From assembly GCF_029478665.1 (NCBI RefSeq), contig NZ_JARPQB010000011.1:1-64000 (forward strand): a stretch of DNA of 64,000 nucleotides, written 5' to 3'. Positions 47,938-58,548 of this stretch are shown in pieces. The notes under the pieces are model-generated. The model searched no databases, was not told the DNA's origin, and saw only the letters and a program-made list of their open reading frames with translations. The DNA is from Pseudomonas entomophila. Its GTDB lineage: Bacteria > Pseudomonadota > Gammaproteobacteria > Pseudomonadales > Pseudomonadaceae. A program made the translations under genes and the position numbers. The stretch's first letter is position 1, and each line of letters opens with the position of its first letter.

Positions 47938-48954
47938 ATTAAACCGCTTTTCTCCAAGGGCCCTTCGCTGGGCGTTCGCCTGCTCGTGCTGGTGGTGCTG
48001 TCGGTCGCGCTGATGGTGGTCGACTCGCGCTTCGACCTGCTCAAGCCCGTGCGCAGCCAGATGGGCCTGGTGTTGATGGAATCCTACTGGATCACCGACT
48101 TGCCCCAGCGTGCGTGGCAGGGCGTGGCGGGCCAGTTTGGCAGCCGCACCGAGCTGATCGCCGAAAACGAGAAGCTCAAGACCGAAGCCTTGCTGCTGCA
48201 AGGGCGGCTGCAGAAGCTGGCGGCCCTGACCGAGCAGAACGTGCGCCTGCGCGAGCTGCTCAACTCTTCGGCGCTGGTCAACGAGAAGGTCGAGGTCGCC
48301 GAGCTGATCGGCGTCGACCCCAACCCGTTCACCCACCGCATCCTGATCAACAAGGGCGAGCGCGACGGCGTGTTCCTCGGCCAGCCGGTGCTCGATGCCC
48401 GGGGCCTGATGGGGCAGGTGGTCGAGCTGATGCCGTATACCTCGCGCGTGCTGCTGCTGACCGACACCACCCACAGCATTCCGGTGCAGGTCAACCGCAA
48501 CGGCCTGCGCGCCATCGCCAGCGGCACCGGCAACCCGGAGCGCCTGGAACTGCGCCATGTGGCCGACACTGCCGACGTCAAGGAAGGCGACCTGCTGGTG
48601 AGCTCCGGCATGGGCCAGCGCTTCCCGGCCGGTTACCCGGTGGCCACGGTCAACGAAGTGATCCACGATTCCGGCCAGCCATTCGCCATCGTCCGCGCCA
48701 TCCCCACCGCCGCGCTCAACCGCAGTCGCTACATGCTGCTGGTGTTCAGCGACCGGCGTACGCCGGAAGAGCGCGCCACCGAAGCGGCGATCGCCCAGGA
48801 AGAAGCCGACCGTCAAGGGGCCAACCATGGCCAGCCGCCCGCCACCCCGGCGACGCCGGCCCCGGCCAGCCAGACCGTGCCTGCGGCACCCGTCACGACG
48901 CCCGCCGCACCGGCCCATCCGCCTGCCGCGCCCGCTCAACCCCGGAGACAATGA
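47938..48954 (+). CDS. mreC: Cell-shape protein MreC, ATT start
   Basis: Bitopic scaffold of the elongasome, 338 aa. The frame contains no ATG, GTG or TTG before codon 17. It is read here from ATT at 47938, because GAGGA (47926-47930) lies 7 bases upstream and the first residues KPLFSKGPSLGVRLL match the E. coli MreC start (MKPIFSRGPSLQ). One membrane span lies near residues 10-30, a coiled coil near 65-105 (TELIAENEKLKTEALLLQGR), and then the MreC beta domains. The last roughly 70 residues are rich in Pro and Ala. Confidence 0.9.
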   Translation: MKPLFSKGPSLGVRLLVLVVLSVALMVVDSRFDLLKPVRSQMGLVLMESYWITDLPQRAWQGVAGQFGSRTELIAENEKLKTEALLLQGRLQKLAALTEQNVRLRELLNSSALVNEKVEVAELIGVDPNPFTHRILINKGERDGVFLGQPVLDARGLMGQVVELMPYTSRVLLLTDTTHSIPVQVNRNGLRAIASGTGNPERLELRHVADTADVKEGDLLVSSGMGQRFPAGYPVATVNEVIHDSGQPFAIVRAIPTAALNRSRYMLLVFSDRRTPEERATEAAIAQEEADRQGANHGQPPATPATPAPASQTVPAAPVTTPAAPAHPPAAPAQPRRQ

Positions 48955-49443
48955 ATGGCCAGCACCCGTAGCAGAAACGGCTGGGTCATCTGGGTGACGT
49001 TCGCCATCGGCCTGTTGCTCAGCGTTTCGCCCATGCCGCAGTTCATGGAAGTGTTCCGGCCCATGTGGCTGGCCTTGCTGCTGGCGTTCTGGACCTTGGC
49101 CGTGCCCAGCAAGGTCGGCATGACCACCGCCTTCGTGCTCGGCCTGGCCGAGGATGTGCTGTACGGCACCCTGCTGGGGCAGAACGCCCTGATTCTCACG
49201 CTCATCACTTTCCTCGTGCTGTCGTTGCAGCAACGCTTGCGTATGTTCCCCATGTGGCAGCAGAGCCTGGTGATCCTGGTGATCTTCGGCATCGCCCAGC
49301 TGATCCAGCTGTGGCTGAGCGCCCTGACCGGCAATCGCCTGCCAACGCTGGCGCTGGTCTGGCCTGCGGTGATCAGCGCCTTGCTCTGGCCGTGGATCAG
49401 CTTTGCCTTGCGCGGCCTGCGCCTGCGCCTGCATATCCACTGA
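48955..49443 (+). CDS. mreD: Rod-shape-determining membrane protein MreD
   Basis: A 162-aa inner-membrane protein with five to six spans (VIWVTFAIGLLLSVSPMPQF, LALLLAFWTLAVPSKVG, GLAEDVLYGTLLGQNALIL). It starts directly at the end of mreC (ATGA followed by ATGG), so the genes are coupled. It works with MreC and PBP2/RodA in wall elongation. Confidence 0.95.
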   Translation: MASTRSRNGWVIWVTFAIGLLLSVSPMPQFMEVFRPMWLALLLAFWTLAVPSKVGMTTAFVLGLAEDVLYGTLLGQNALILTLITFLVLSLQQRLRMFPMWQQSLVILVIFGIAQLIQLWLSALTGNRLPTLALVWPAVISALLWPWISFALRGLRLRLHIH

Positions 49444-49474
49444 CGGCCGCCGCCACTGACAAGGAGATGTCTAC

Positions 49475-50074
49475 ATGCCCCAGTTGTACCTGGCCTCCGG
49501 TTCGCCACGACGGCGTGAACTGCTGACCCAGATCGGCGTGCCGTTCGTTGTCGTCAGTGCGCCCATCGATGAAACCCCGTTACCCGACGAGGCGCCGGCT
49601 GCCTACGTCGAACGCCTGGCGCAGGCCAAGGCTGTGGCGGGCTTCACCCAGACCGACGGCACCGGCGTGGTGTTGGGCGCCGACACTACCGTGGTGCTCG
49701 ATGGCAACATCCTCGGCAAACCCGAAAACCGCGAGCAGGCGCTGGCCATGCTCGGCGACCTGTCCAAGCGCGAGCACCAGGTGCTGACCGCCGTGGCGGT
49801 GACCGATGGCCAGCGCAGCCTGAGCTGCTGCGTCACCACCACCGTGCGCTTTCGTACCATCTCCTTCGAGGAGGCCCTGCGCTACTGGGCCAGCGGCGAG
49901 CCCCAGGACAAGGCCGGCGGCTATGCCATCCAGGGCCTGGGCGCGGTGTTCGTCAGCGGCATCGAAGGCAGTTATTCATCAGTGGTCGGCCTGCCCCTGA
50001 GCGAGACGGCTGAATTGCTCGAGCAATTCGCCATCCCCTGCTGGCAACTGCAAGAGGATGCCGCCCAGCGCTAG
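49475..50074 (+). CDS. maf: Maf-type nucleoside-triphosphate pyrophosphatase
   Basis: House-cleaning dTTP/UTP pyrophosphatase of the YhdE type, 199 aa, with AAGGAG about 9 bases upstream. Motifs: [18 protein letters not shown] at the N-terminus, [20 protein letters not shown] with the catalytic Asp, [17 protein letters not shown], and [31 protein letters not shown] near the end. It lies between mreD and rng, the usual gammaproteobacterial order. Confidence 0.95.
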   Translation: MPQLYLASGSPRRRELLTQIGVPFVVVSAPIDETPLPDEAPAAYVERLAQAKAVAGFTQTDGTGVVLGADTTVVLDGNILGKPENREQALAMLGDLSKREHQVLTAVAVTDGQRSLSCCVTTTVRFRTISFEEALRYWASGEPQDKAGGYAIQGLGAVFVSGIEGSYSSVVGLPLSETAELLEQFAIPCWQLQEDAAQR

Positions 50075-50128
50075 CCAGCCACCTTGCTGCGATCCATCAT
50101 TACCCCAGACCTTTGACGAGAGCGTGCC

Positions 50129-51586
50129 ATGAGTGAAGAGATCCTGATCAACATCACCCCGATGGAATCACGCGTGGCGGTGGTGGAGAACGGCGTCCTG
50201 CAGGAAGTGCACGTCGAGCGGACCCAGCGCCGCGGCATCGTCGGCAATATCTACAAGGGCAAGGTGGTGCGGGTGTTGCCGGGCATGCAGGCGGCCTTCG
50301 TCGACATCGGCCTGGAGCGCGCGGCGTTCATCCATGCCTCGGAAATCTCGCAGCGCGAAGGCTCGGCGGTGGAGACCATCACCGCGCTGGTCCACGAGGG
50401 CCAGGCGCTGGTGGTGCAGGTCACCAAGGACCCGATCGGCACCAAGGGCGCGCGCCTGACCACCCAGCTGTCGATCCCCTCGCGTTATCTCGTGTACATG
50501 CCACGCAGCAGCCATGTCGGAATTTCGTTGAAGATCGAGGAAGAAGCCGAGCGCGAACGCCTCAAGCAAGTGGTCAACGACTGCATGGCCCAGGAAGACA
50601 TGAAGGATGCCGGTGGCTTCATCCTGCGCACCGCCGCCGAAGGCGCCCGCTCTGAAGACATCCTCCAGGACATCCGCTACCTGCGCCGCCTGTGGGAACA
50701 GATCGGCGCGCAGATCAGCACCTGTGGCGCCCCCACCGTGATCTACGAGGATCTTGGCCTGGCGCTGCGCACGCTGCGCGACCTGGTCAACCCGAAGATC
50801 GAGAAGATTCGCATCGATTCGCGGGAAACCTTCCAGAAGACCACGCAGTTCGTCGCCGAACTGATGCCCGAGATCGCTGATCGCCTCGAGCATTATCCCG
50901 GCGAGCGCCCGATCTTCGACCTGTACGGGGTCGAGGACGAGATCCAGCGTGCCCTGGAGCGCAAGGTGCCGCTCAAGTCCGGCGGCTACCTGGTGGTCGA
51001 CCCGGCCGAGGCGATGACCACTATCGACGTCAACACCGGTGCCTTCGTCGGCCATCGCAACCTCGAAGAGACCATTTTCAAGACCAACCTCGAGGCGGCC
51101 ACCGCGATCGCCCGGCAATTGCGCCTGCGCAACATCGGCGGGATCATCATCATCGACTTCATCGACATGGAGGACGAGGAGCATCAGCGCCAGGTCCTGC
51201 GTACCCTGGAGAAGCAGCTCGAGCGCGACCACGCCAAGACCAACATCATCGGCATCACCGAGCTGGGCCTGGTACAGATGACCCGCAAGCGTACCCGCGA
51301 AAGCCTCGAACAGGTGCTATGCGAGCCGTGTGCCGCCTGCCAGGGGCGGGGCAAGCTGAAGACCCCCGAGACAATATGTTACGAAATCTTCCGTGAGATC
51401 CTGCGCGAGGCCCGCGCCTACCAGGCCGAGGGCTATCGGGTACTGGCCAACCAGAAGGTGGTCGACCGCCTGCTCGACGAAGAGTCGGGCAATGTCGCCG
51501 AACTGGAAACGTTCATCGGGCGAACCATTCGCTTCCAGGTCGAGTCGATGTACTCCCAAGAACAATACGATGTGGTGCTGCTCTGA
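50129..51586 (+). CDS. rng: Ribonuclease G
   Basis: Endoribonuclease that matures the 16S rRNA 5' end and cleaves some mRNAs, 485 aa. An S1 domain lies at about residues 38-125 (GNIYKGKVVRVLPGMQAAFV). The metal-binding catalytic aspartates are in TIDVNTGAFVG and IIIIDFIDMEDEEH. The zinc-link cysteines are CEPCAACQGRGKLKTPE. It lacks the long RNase E C-terminal scaffold. It lies 55 bases after maf. Confidence 0.96.
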   Translation: MSEEILINITPMESRVAVVENGVLQEVHVERTQRRGIVGNIYKGKVVRVLPGMQAAFVDIGLERAAFIHASEISQREGSAVETITALVHEGQALVVQVTKDPIGTKGARLTTQLSIPSRYLVYMPRSSHVGISLKIEEEAERERLKQVVNDCMAQEDMKDAGGFILRTAAEGARSEDILQDIRYLRRLWEQIGAQISTCGAPTVIYEDLGLALRTLRDLVNPKIEKIRIDSRETFQKTTQFVAELMPEIADRLEHYPGERPIFDLYGVEDEIQRALERKVPLKSGGYLVVDPAEAMTTIDVNTGAFVGHRNLEETIFKTNLEAATAIARQLRLRNIGGIIIIDFIDMEDEEHQRQVLRTLEKQLERDHAKTNIIGITELGLVQMTRKRTRESLEQVLCEPCAACQGRGKLKTPETICYEIFREILREARAYQAEGYRVLANQKVVDRLLDEESGNVAELETFIGRTIRFQVESMYSQEQYDVVLL

Positions 51587-51674
51587 CCCGTTCTGAAGGC
51601 CGTCGCCCCGTACGAGGGCTGGCAAAGCCCGATTCCCCGGCCATAGTTAAGGGACGACTCGGAGGGCCTTGGCC

Positions 51675-54600
51675 ATGGAACGTCTGACCCGCGTTCTGGG
51701 CGCCCTGACCCGCTGGGGGCTGGGTATCTGCGCCCTGCTGGCGGTGCTGGTGGCGCTGTATGTCAGCCTTGGGCGACAACTGGTACCCCTGGTCGCCGAA
51801 TACCGCGCGGACGCCGAGCTCAAGGTCGAACAGGCCTTGGGCTTGCCTGTGCATGTCGGCGCGCTGGAAGGGCGCTGGAGCGGCCTGGCCCCGGTGCTGC
51901 GGGTGCGCGACCTGCAACTGGGCGAGGGGGCCGCGGCGCTGCGCCTGGATGACGTCAAGCTGGTGCCGGACCTGTGGGCCAGCCTCAAGGCGCGCGAAGT
52001 GCGCCTGGCACGTATCCAGCTCGCAGGCTTGCAGTTGATCCTGCGTGAAGACGAGCAAGGCGCTTGGGCCCTTGAAGGCCTGCCGCACCAGGATGATGCT
52101 CCGCTCGATCCGGCCGATGCGCTCAAGCGCCTGCGCCAGTTGGGGCGCATCGACCTGTTCGACAGCCAGGTCACCCTGCGCCCGTGGCAGCGTGACCCGT
52201 TGACCCTGACCTATGTCAGCCTGGGTTTGCAGGCCGGTGCCTCGCGCCAGCGCCTCGATCTGCGGGCTACCTTGCCCGACGGCCAGCCGCTGGCCATGAG
52301 CCTGGACAGCCGGGCCAGTGCCAAGGCCTGGCGCGAGGGGCGCCTGCAGGCCTACCTGAGCCTGCCGCAAAGTGACTGGGCCCGCTGGTTGCCGGCGCGC
52401 CTGCTGGGCCAGTGGCAAGCCAGTACGCTGCGTGCCGGCGGTGAATTCTGGATCGACTGGAACAATGGGCAATTGCAGCAGGCGATGGTTCGCCTCAATG
52501 CCCCGCAGCTCAAGGGTGCCTATACCGGGCGCAAAGCTGTCACCCTGGACAACCTGGCCTTGTCGGCCTGGTTCCAGCGCAAGGACCAGGGTTTCGACGT
52601 GGCGGTCGACTCGCTGGCCATGAGCCTTGGCCAGACTCGCTGGGAGTCCCACCTGCAACTGGCGCAGCGCCTGGGCCAGAACCCTGCCGACGAAACCTGG
52701 CAGGTGCAGGCCGATCGCCTCGACCTGACGCCGCTGACCCCGTTGATCGACGCCCTGGCGCCGCTGCCCGACAAACTCATGACCGTGGTCGACGCCCTCA
52801 AGGTGACCGGCTCGTTGCGCAACGTGCGCCTGGACATCCGCCCGAAGGCCGAGGGCGACCAGCGTTTGCAGTTCGCCGCCAACCTGGAGAAGGTTGGCTT
52901 CGACGCCTATCACGGCGCGCCTGCTGCCGGCAACGTCACCGGGGCGATCAGCGGTGACCTCGGGCATGGCGAACTGCGCCTGGACACTCAAGCGTTCATG
53001 CTGCATCTGTACCCGATCTTCGGCAAACCCTGGCATTACCCCAAGGCCAACGCGCGGCTGACCTGGACGCTGGACAAGCAAGCCTTCACCCTGGTCGCCC
53101 CCTATATCAAGGTGTTGGGCGACGAAGGCAAGATCGCCGCCGACTTCCTGATCCGCATCCACCTGGAGCCAGGCCATGAGGACTACATGGACCTGCGTGT
53201 CGGCCTCACCGAGGGCGATGGCCGCTACACCGCCAAGTACCTGCCCGAGGTACTCAGCCCGGCGCTGGACGAATGGCTGCGCAGCGCCATCGTCAAGGGC
53301 AATGTCGACGAAGGTTACTTCCAGTACCAGGGCTCGCTGAACCACGGCGCGCCGCCACATGCCCGCGATATCAGCTTGTTCTTCAAGGTGCACGACGCGG
53401 CCCTGGACTTCCAGCCGGGCTGGCCCCAGGTGCAGCAGGTCGAGGGCGACGTGTTCATCGAGGACACCGGGGTGCGGATCAAGGCCCGGCAAGGGCTGCT
53501 GCTCGACACCAAGGTCAGCGACGTGAGTGTCGACATTCCCCATGTCGAGGGCGACCAGCACAGCCACCTGTATCTCGATGGCGACTTCGATGGCAGCCTC
53601 GGCGATGGCCTGAAGATCCTCAAGGAAGCGCCCATCGGCACGGGGGAGATCTTCGCCGGTTGGGAAGGCGAGGGGCCGCTACGAGGCAAGGTCAAACTTG
53701 ATATTCCCCTGACCCACGGGCAGCGCCCCAAGGTGCTGGTGGATTTCTCGACCGCCGACGCAACGCTCAAGGTCGCGCCACCGAGCCTGGAACTGAACCG
53801 CCTGAAGGGCGACTTCAGCTTTGATTTCGACAAGGGGCTCAGCGGCAAGGGCATCACCTTGCAGGCCTTCGGCAAGCCGGTCACCGCGCAGATCGCCGCC
53901 GAAGGGCAGGGCGGGCAGATCCAGACGCGTATCAGCGCCACCGGCCAGGTCGGCCTCAAGGCTTTGACCGATTGGCTGAACTTCCAGCAAGCACTGCCGG
54001 CTTCGGGCGATCTGCCCTACCAGTTGCAGGTGATGCTTGGAAGCCGTGACAACCGGATCACTGTCAATTCATCGCTCAAGGGCCTGGCCATCGATCTCCC
54101 AGCCCCCTTCGGCAAGGCGCCCGCAGACATTCGCGACAGCCGTTTCAGCCTCACCCTGCAAGGCCCCGAACGGCGTCTCGATGTCGGCTATGCCGACCTG
54201 GCCCGCTTCGCCTACGCCGTGCCCCCCGACAATCTGGCCCTTGGCCGTGGCGAATTGCTGTTGGGTGCCGGTGAGGCCAGCGTGCCGAATGGCCAAGGCC
54301 TGCGTGTGCGTGGGCGCCTGGAGACACTGGACCTGGCACCCTGGCAGCAGCAGATGGAGCGTTTCGCCGGGCAGGACCCAGGCGGCAGCGCGCGACAGAA
54401 CCTGCAGGGCGTCGACCTGAGCATCGGCCAGCTCAAGGCCTTCGGCATGGATCTCAACCAGGCGGTCGTGCGCCTGGCGCGTGGCGGCCAGGCCTGGGAC
54501 CTGCGCCTGGACAGCAAGGAAGTCATCGGCAATGCGCGTATTCCCGACGCCAAGGCCACGCCGATGACCATCCGCCTGCAGACCTTGCGCCTGCCTCCCG

Positions 54601-55487
54601 CCAACCCGACGACGGAGGAGCAGGCGGAAAACGCTCCTGATCCACTGGCCGGCGTCGACCCGCGCAAGGTGCCGCCGCTGGACCTGACCATCGACAAGAT
54701 GTACCGCGGCGACGACCTGTTCGGCAGTGCCTCGGTGAAACTGCGCCAGGCGTCGCGTGGCCTGGCCCTGGCCGATATCGACCTGGACCTCAAGGGGCTG
54801 TATATCGATGGCAGTGGCGGTTGGGAAGGCGAGCCCGGCAGTACCTCGAGTTGGTACAAGGGCCGCCTGGACGGCAAGAACCTGGCCGATGTGCTCAAGG
54901 CCTGGGGCTTCGCCCCCACCGTAACCAGCCGGGATTTCCGCATGGATGTCGATGGCCGCTGGCCGGGTTCGCCGGCCTGGGTCAGCCTCAATCGTTATTC
55001 CGGCAGCCTCGACGCCGCCCTGCGCACCGGCCAGTTCGTCGAGGTCGAGGGCAGCGCCCAGGCCCTGCGGGTGTTCGGGCTGCTCAACTTCAACTCCATC
55101 GGGCGCCGCCTGCGCCTGGACTTCTCCGACTTGTTCAGCAAGGGCCTGGCCTATGACCGGGTCAAGGGCCTGCTGGTGGCCAGCGAGGGGGTCTATGTGA
55201 CCCGCGAGCCGATTACCGTGACGGGGCCGTCGAGCAACTTCGAGCTCGACGGCACTCTGGACTTCGTCCGCGACCGGGTCGACGCCAACCTGCTGGTGAC
55301 CCTGCCGGTGACCAACAACCTGCCGCTGGCAGCGCTGATCATCGGCGCGCCGGCCGTCGGTGGCGCGTTGTTCCTGGTCGACCGCCTGATTGGCGACCGC
55401 GTGGCCCGCTTTGCCAGCGTGCACTACCGCGTAGAAGGGCCGGTGAAAGAGCCTAAAATCACGTTTGTGAAACCATTCGACAAGTAA
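51675..55487 (+). CDS. yhdP: YhdP-type AsmA-like envelope protein
   Basis: A very large inner-membrane-anchored periplasmic protein, 1270 aa from the ATG at 51675; a TTG two codons earlier is possible. One N-terminal span (WGLGICALLAVLVALYVSLG) precedes long beta-rich DUF3971 and AsmA-like regions. AsmA-like proteins such as YhdP form bridge channels that carry phospholipids to the outer membrane. Its stop shares one base with the next gene's start, so it is coupled to the nitrilase gene. Confidence 0.93.
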   Translation: MERLTRVLGALTRWGLGICALLAVLVALYVSLGRQLVPLVAEYRADAELKVEQALGLPVHVGALEGRWSGLAPVLRVRDLQLGEGAAALRLDDVKLVPDLWASLKAREVRLARIQLAGLQLILREDEQGAWALEGLPHQDDAPLDPADALKRLRQLGRIDLFDSQVTLRPWQRDPLTLTYVSLGLQAGASRQRLDLRATLPDGQPLAMSLDSRASAKAWREGRLQAYLSLPQSDWARWLPARLLGQWQASTLRAGGEFWIDWNNGQLQQAMVRLNAPQLKGAYTGRKAVTLDNLALSAWFQRKDQGFDVAVDSLAMSLGQTRWESHLQLAQRLGQNPADETWQVQADRLDLTPLTPLIDALAPLPDKLMTVVDALKVTGSLRNVRLDIRPKAEGDQRLQFAANLEKVGFDAYHGAPAAGNVTGAISGDLGHGELRLDTQAFMLHLYPIFGKPWHYPKANARLTWTLDKQAFTLVAPYIKVLGDEGKIAADFLIRIHLEPGHEDYMDLRVGLTEGDGRYTAKYLPEVLSPALDEWLRSAIVKGNVDEGYFQYQGSLNHGAPPHARDISLFFKVHDAALDFQPGWPQVQQVEGDVFIEDTGVRIKARQGLLLDTKVSDVSVDIPHVEGDQHSHLYLDGDFDGSLGDGLKILKEAPIGTGEIFAGWEGEGPLRGKVKLDIPLTHGQRPKVLVDFSTADATLKVAPPSLELNRLKGDFSFDFDKGLSGKGITLQAFGKPVTAQIAAEGQGGQIQTRISATGQVGLKALTDWLNFQQALPASGDLPYQLQVMLGSRDNRITVNSSLKGLAIDLPAPFGKAPADIRDSRFSLTLQGPERRLDVGYADLARFAYAVPPDNLALGRGELLLGAGEASVPNGQGLRVRGRLETLDLAPWQQQMERFAGQDPGGSARQNLQGVDLSIGQLKAFGMDLNQAVVRLARGGQAWDLRLDSKEVIGNARIPDAKATPMTIRLQTLRLPPANPTTEEQAENAPDPLAGVDPRKVPPLDLTIDKMYRGDDLFGSASVKLRQASRGLALADIDLDLKGLYIDGSGGWEGEPGSTSSWYKGRLDGKNLADVLKAWGFAPTVTSRDFRMDVDGRWPGSPAWVSLNRYSGSLDAALRTGQFVEVEGSAQALRVFGLLNFNSIGRRLRLDFSDLFSKGLAYDRVKGLLVASEGVYVTREPITVTGPSSNFELDGTLDFVRDRVDANLLVTLPVTNNLPLAALIIGAPAVGGALFLVDRLIGDRVARFASVHYRVEGPVKEPKITFVKPFDK

Positions 55488-56353
55488 TGGCAGGGGTGGG
55501 CATGACTTCAGCAGTGATCCAGATGGTCAGCCAGGACGATATCCTGGCCAATCTGCAACGCGCCCGGGCCTTGCTCGAACAGGCCGCGGCCGGTGGCGCG
55601 CGCCTGGCCGTGCTGCCAGAGAACTTCGCCGCCATGGGGCGGCGTGACGCCTCCGCCATCGGCCGCGCCGAGGCGCTGGGCGAAGGGCCGATCCTGCCCT
55701 GGTTGAAACAGGCGGCCCGCGACCTCAGGTTATGGATTGTCGCCGGCACCTTGCCGCTGCCGCCGGTCGGCCGGCCGGAGCACAAGGCCCATGCCTGCTC
55801 GCTGCTGGTCGACGAGCATGGCGAGATTGCCGCGCGCTACGACAAGCTGCACCTGTTCGATGTGGACGTGGCCGACAACCGTGGCCGCTACCGTGAATCC
55901 GACGACTACGCCCACGGTGACCAGGTGGTGGTAGCTGATACGCCGGTCGGGCGTCTCGGCTTGTCGGTATGCTACGACCTGCGCTTCCCCGAGCTGTACA
56001 GCGCCTTGCGCGCCGCCGGGGCCGAGCTGATCAGCGCGCCGGCGGCGTTCACCGCGGTGACCGGCGCGGCGCACTGGGAAGTGCTGATCCGTGCACGGGC
56101 CATCGAAACCCAGTGCTATGTGCTGGCGGCCGCCCAGGGCGGTGTGCATCCGGGGCCGCGGGAAACCCATGGCCAAGCGGCGATCGTCGACCCCTGGGGG
56201 CGGATCGTCGCGCAACAGGCGCGGGGCGAAGCGGTATTGCTGGCCACGCGCGACAGTGAAGAACAAGCGTCCATCCGGGCGCGCATGCCGGTGGTCAGCC
56301 ACCGGCGCTTTTTCTCGCAGGACGCCTTGCGGCCTGCGCACACCTCGGAGTGA
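55487..56353 (+). CDS. Carbon-nitrogen hydrolase (Nit/omega-amidase-like)
   Basis: A 288-aa nitrilase-superfamily amidase. The catalytic triad is Glu in [10 protein letters not shown], Lys in [11 protein letters not shown] and Cys in [11 protein letters not shown]. The sequence is closest in layout to Nit1-type deaminated-glutathione amidases ([24 protein letters not shown] [20 protein letters not shown]). Start at 55487 overlaps the yhdP stop; ATG 55502 is an alternative. It sits between yhdP and tldD. Confidence 0.9.
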   Translation: MAGVGMTSAVIQMVSQDDILANLQRARALLEQAAAGGARLAVLPENFAAMGRRDASAIGRAEALGEGPILPWLKQAARDLRLWIVAGTLPLPPVGRPEHKAHACSLLVDEHGEIAARYDKLHLFDVDVADNRGRYRESDDYAHGDQVVVADTPVGRLGLSVCYDLRFPELYSALRAAGAELISAPAAFTAVTGAAHWEVLIRARAIETQCYVLAAAQGGVHPGPRETHGQAAIVDPWGRIVAQQARGEAVLLATRDSEEQASIRARMPVVSHRRFFSQDALRPAHTSE

Positions 56354-56355
56354 CT

Positions 56356-57795
56356 ATGAGCCAGATGTTATCCACCGTCAGCGAGCAGCTCCTGGCCCCG
56401 GGCGGCTTGACCCTCGACAGCCTGCAGACGGTGCTGGGCGAGTTGGCCGGCCCCGGCATCGACGCCGCCGACCTGTATTTCCAAGGCCAGATCTCGGAAA
56501 CCTGGGCGCTGGAAGACGGCATCGTCAAGGAAGGCAGCTTCAACCTCGACCAGGGCGTGGGCGTGCGTGCCCAGTCCGGCGAGAAGACCGGTTTCGCCTA
56601 CAGCAACGCGATCAACCTCGAGGCGCTTACCTCGGCGGCCCGTGCCGCCCGTTCGATCTCGCGCGCCGGGCAGAACGGCAAGGTACAGGCCTTCCGCAGC
56701 CAGGACGTGACTGCGCTGTATGCCGCTGACAATCCCCTCGCAGTGCTCAGCCGGGCGGAAAAGGTCGAGCTGCTCAAGCGCGTCGACGCCGCCACCCGCG
56801 CTCTCGACCCCCGCATCCAGCAGGTCAGCGTGAGCATGGCCGGGGTCTGGGAGCGCATCCTGGTGGCCGCCGCCGACGGCAGCCTGGCCGCCGATGTGCG
56901 CCCGCTGGTGCGCTTCAATGTCAGCGTGATCGTCGAGCAGAACGGTCGCCGCGAGCGCGGCGGGCAGGGCGGTGGCGGGCGTACCGACTATCGTTTCTTC
57001 ACCGAGGAGCGGGTCATGGGCTATGCCCGTGAAGCGTTGCGCCAGGCACTGGTCAACCTCGAGGCGATTCCTGCGCCGGCTGGCACATTGCCTGTGGTGC
57101 TCGGCCCAGGTTGGTCCGGCGTGTTGCTGCATGAAGCGGTCGGTCATGGCCTGGAAGGCGACTTCAACCGCAAGGGCAGTTCGGCGTTCAGTGGGCGAAT
57201 CGGCGAGCAAGTGGCCTCGAAGCTGTGCACCATCGTCGACGACGGCACCCTGGAAGGGCGTCGCGGTTCGCTCAGTGTCGATGACGAAGGCACGCCGACC
57301 GAGTGCACCACGTTGATCGAGAATGGTGTCCTCAAGGGCTACATGCAGGACAAGCTCAACGCCCGCTTGATGGGCATGGCAGTCACCGGCAACGGGCGCC
57401 GCGAGTCCTACGCCCACCTGCCGATGCCACGCATGACCAACACCTACATGCGCGCCGGCGACAGCGACCCGCAGGAAATCATCGCGTCGGTGAAGAAGGG
57501 CATCTACTGCGCCAACCTCGGCGGTGGCCAGGTGGACATCACCAGCGGCAAGTTCGTGTTTTCCACCAGCGAGGCCTACCTGATCGAGGACGGCAAGATC
57601 ACCGCACCGGTGAAGGGCGCGACGTTGATCGGCAATGGTCCGGAAGCGATGCGCGGCGTGTCGATGGTTGGCAATGACCTGGCCCTGGACAGCGGCGTGG
57701 GCACCTGCGGGAAGGATGGGCAGTCGGTGCCGGTGGGGGTTGGCCAGCCGACCCTGAAGCTGGATGCGATTACCGTGGGTGGTACCGGGGCTTGA
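56356..57795 (+). CDS. tldD: Metalloprotease TldD
   Basis: A 479-aa subunit of the TldD/TldE heterodimeric protease that trims peptides such as microcin precursors and CcdA. It starts ATG at 56356 just after the nitrilase stop. The zinc motif is [11 protein letters not shown] with a downstream conserved Cys ([12 protein letters not shown]). Its partner PmbA is encoded nearby (58549-59895), on the other side of darP. Confidence 0.95.
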   Translation: MSQMLSTVSEQLLAPGGLTLDSLQTVLGELAGPGIDAADLYFQGQISETWALEDGIVKEGSFNLDQGVGVRAQSGEKTGFAYSNAINLEALTSAARAARSISRAGQNGKVQAFRSQDVTALYAADNPLAVLSRAEKVELLKRVDAATRALDPRIQQVSVSMAGVWERILVAAADGSLAADVRPLVRFNVSVIVEQNGRRERGGQGGGGRTDYRFFTEERVMGYAREALRQALVNLEAIPAPAGTLPVVLGPGWSGVLLHEAVGHGLEGDFNRKGSSAFSGRIGEQVASKLCTIVDDGTLEGRRGSLSVDDEGTPTECTTLIENGVLKGYMQDKLNARLMGMAVTGNGRRESYAHLPMPRMTNTYMRAGDSDPQEIIASVKKGIYCANLGGGQVDITSGKFVFSTSEAYLIEDGKITAPVKGATLIGNGPEAMRGVSMVGNDLALDSGVGTCGKDGQSVPVGVGQPTLKLDAITVGGTGA

Positions 57796-57802
57796 GGGTC
57801 AT

Positions 57803-57887
57803 GGGGACCGCTTTGCGGTCCTTTCGCGGCACAAGGCCGCTCCTACAGTCTTGCGCGTTCCCTGTAGGAGCGGCCTTGTGCCGCGGT
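57803..57887. repeat. Inverted REP pair (GAGCGGCCTTGTGCCGC class)
   Basis: Inverted units with TGTAGGAGCGGCCTTGTGCC lie between the convergent ends of tldD and darP; the left unit has an added GGACCGCTTTGCGGTCC palindrome. Confidence 0.9.
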
Positions 57888-57917
57888 GGGTTGCGTAGTA
57901 GCCCCCGAAACCAGGGC

Positions 57918-58439
57918 TCAACGCAGGCCGCGCTGGGTCTCGTCGAGGTCGCGGATGTACTTGAACACTTTGCGCGCGGCGGCAGGCGGTTTGTTCCGCG
58001 CCTTCTCGTGCTGGGCATGACGGATCAGCGAGCGCAGGTGCTGGCGGTCGGTGTCGGGGAACTCGTTGACGAAGCGTTCGAGGTCTTCGTCGTTACCGTC
58101 GATCAGCCGGTCACGCCAGCGCTCAAGACCGTGGAAGCGCTCGTTGTACTGGCGGCTGGAGCTGTCGATCTGCTCGAGCACGGCGTGGATGGCGTCGAGG
58201 TCCTGGACGCGCATCAGCTTGCCGACGAACGACATGTGGCGTTTGCGGGCGCCGTGGGCGGTGTGCCGGGAGGCCTCGTCCAGGGCCTTGCGCAGCTCGT
58301 CGGTCAGCGGCAGGCGCGCCAGGGTGTCGGCCTTGAGGGTGGTGAGGCGCTCACCGAGTTCGACCAGCGCATGCAACTCGCGCTTGATCTGGGTTTTGCT
58401 TTTTTCGCCATCGAAGGCGTCGTCGTAAGAATCAACCAT
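57918..58439 (-). CDS. darP: Ribosome-associated assembly factor DarP/YjgA
   Basis: A 173-aa helical protein of the YjgA family that associates with the 50S subunit during assembly. Family features: [40 protein letters not shown] and [20 protein letters not shown]. It is divergent from pmbA by about 110 bases and convergent with tldD, the usual tldD-yjgA-pmbA neighbourhood in pseudomonads. Confidence 0.94.
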   Translation of the reverse strand: MVDSYDDAFDGEKSKTQIKRELHALVELGERLTTLKADTLARLPLTDELRKALDEASRHTAHGARKRHMSFVGKLMRVQDLDAIHAVLEQIDSSSRQYNERFHGLERWRDRLIDGNDEDLERFVNEFPDTDRQHLRSLIRHAQHEKARNKPPAAARKVFKYIRDLDETQRGLR

Positions 58440-58548
58440 GGGGGCAGTCCGCAGGAAATCGCCGCCATGATAACCAGTCGGGGGCCGCTTGTCCGGCCCG
58501 GTCGTAGAATGACCCTAGCCGTACGCAGAATTTTCATTGGAGAGAACC

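Noticed and set aside
51513..53567. Minus-strand open frame opposite yhdP
   Set aside because: Shadow frame; the plus-strand gene is a full-length YhdP-type protein.
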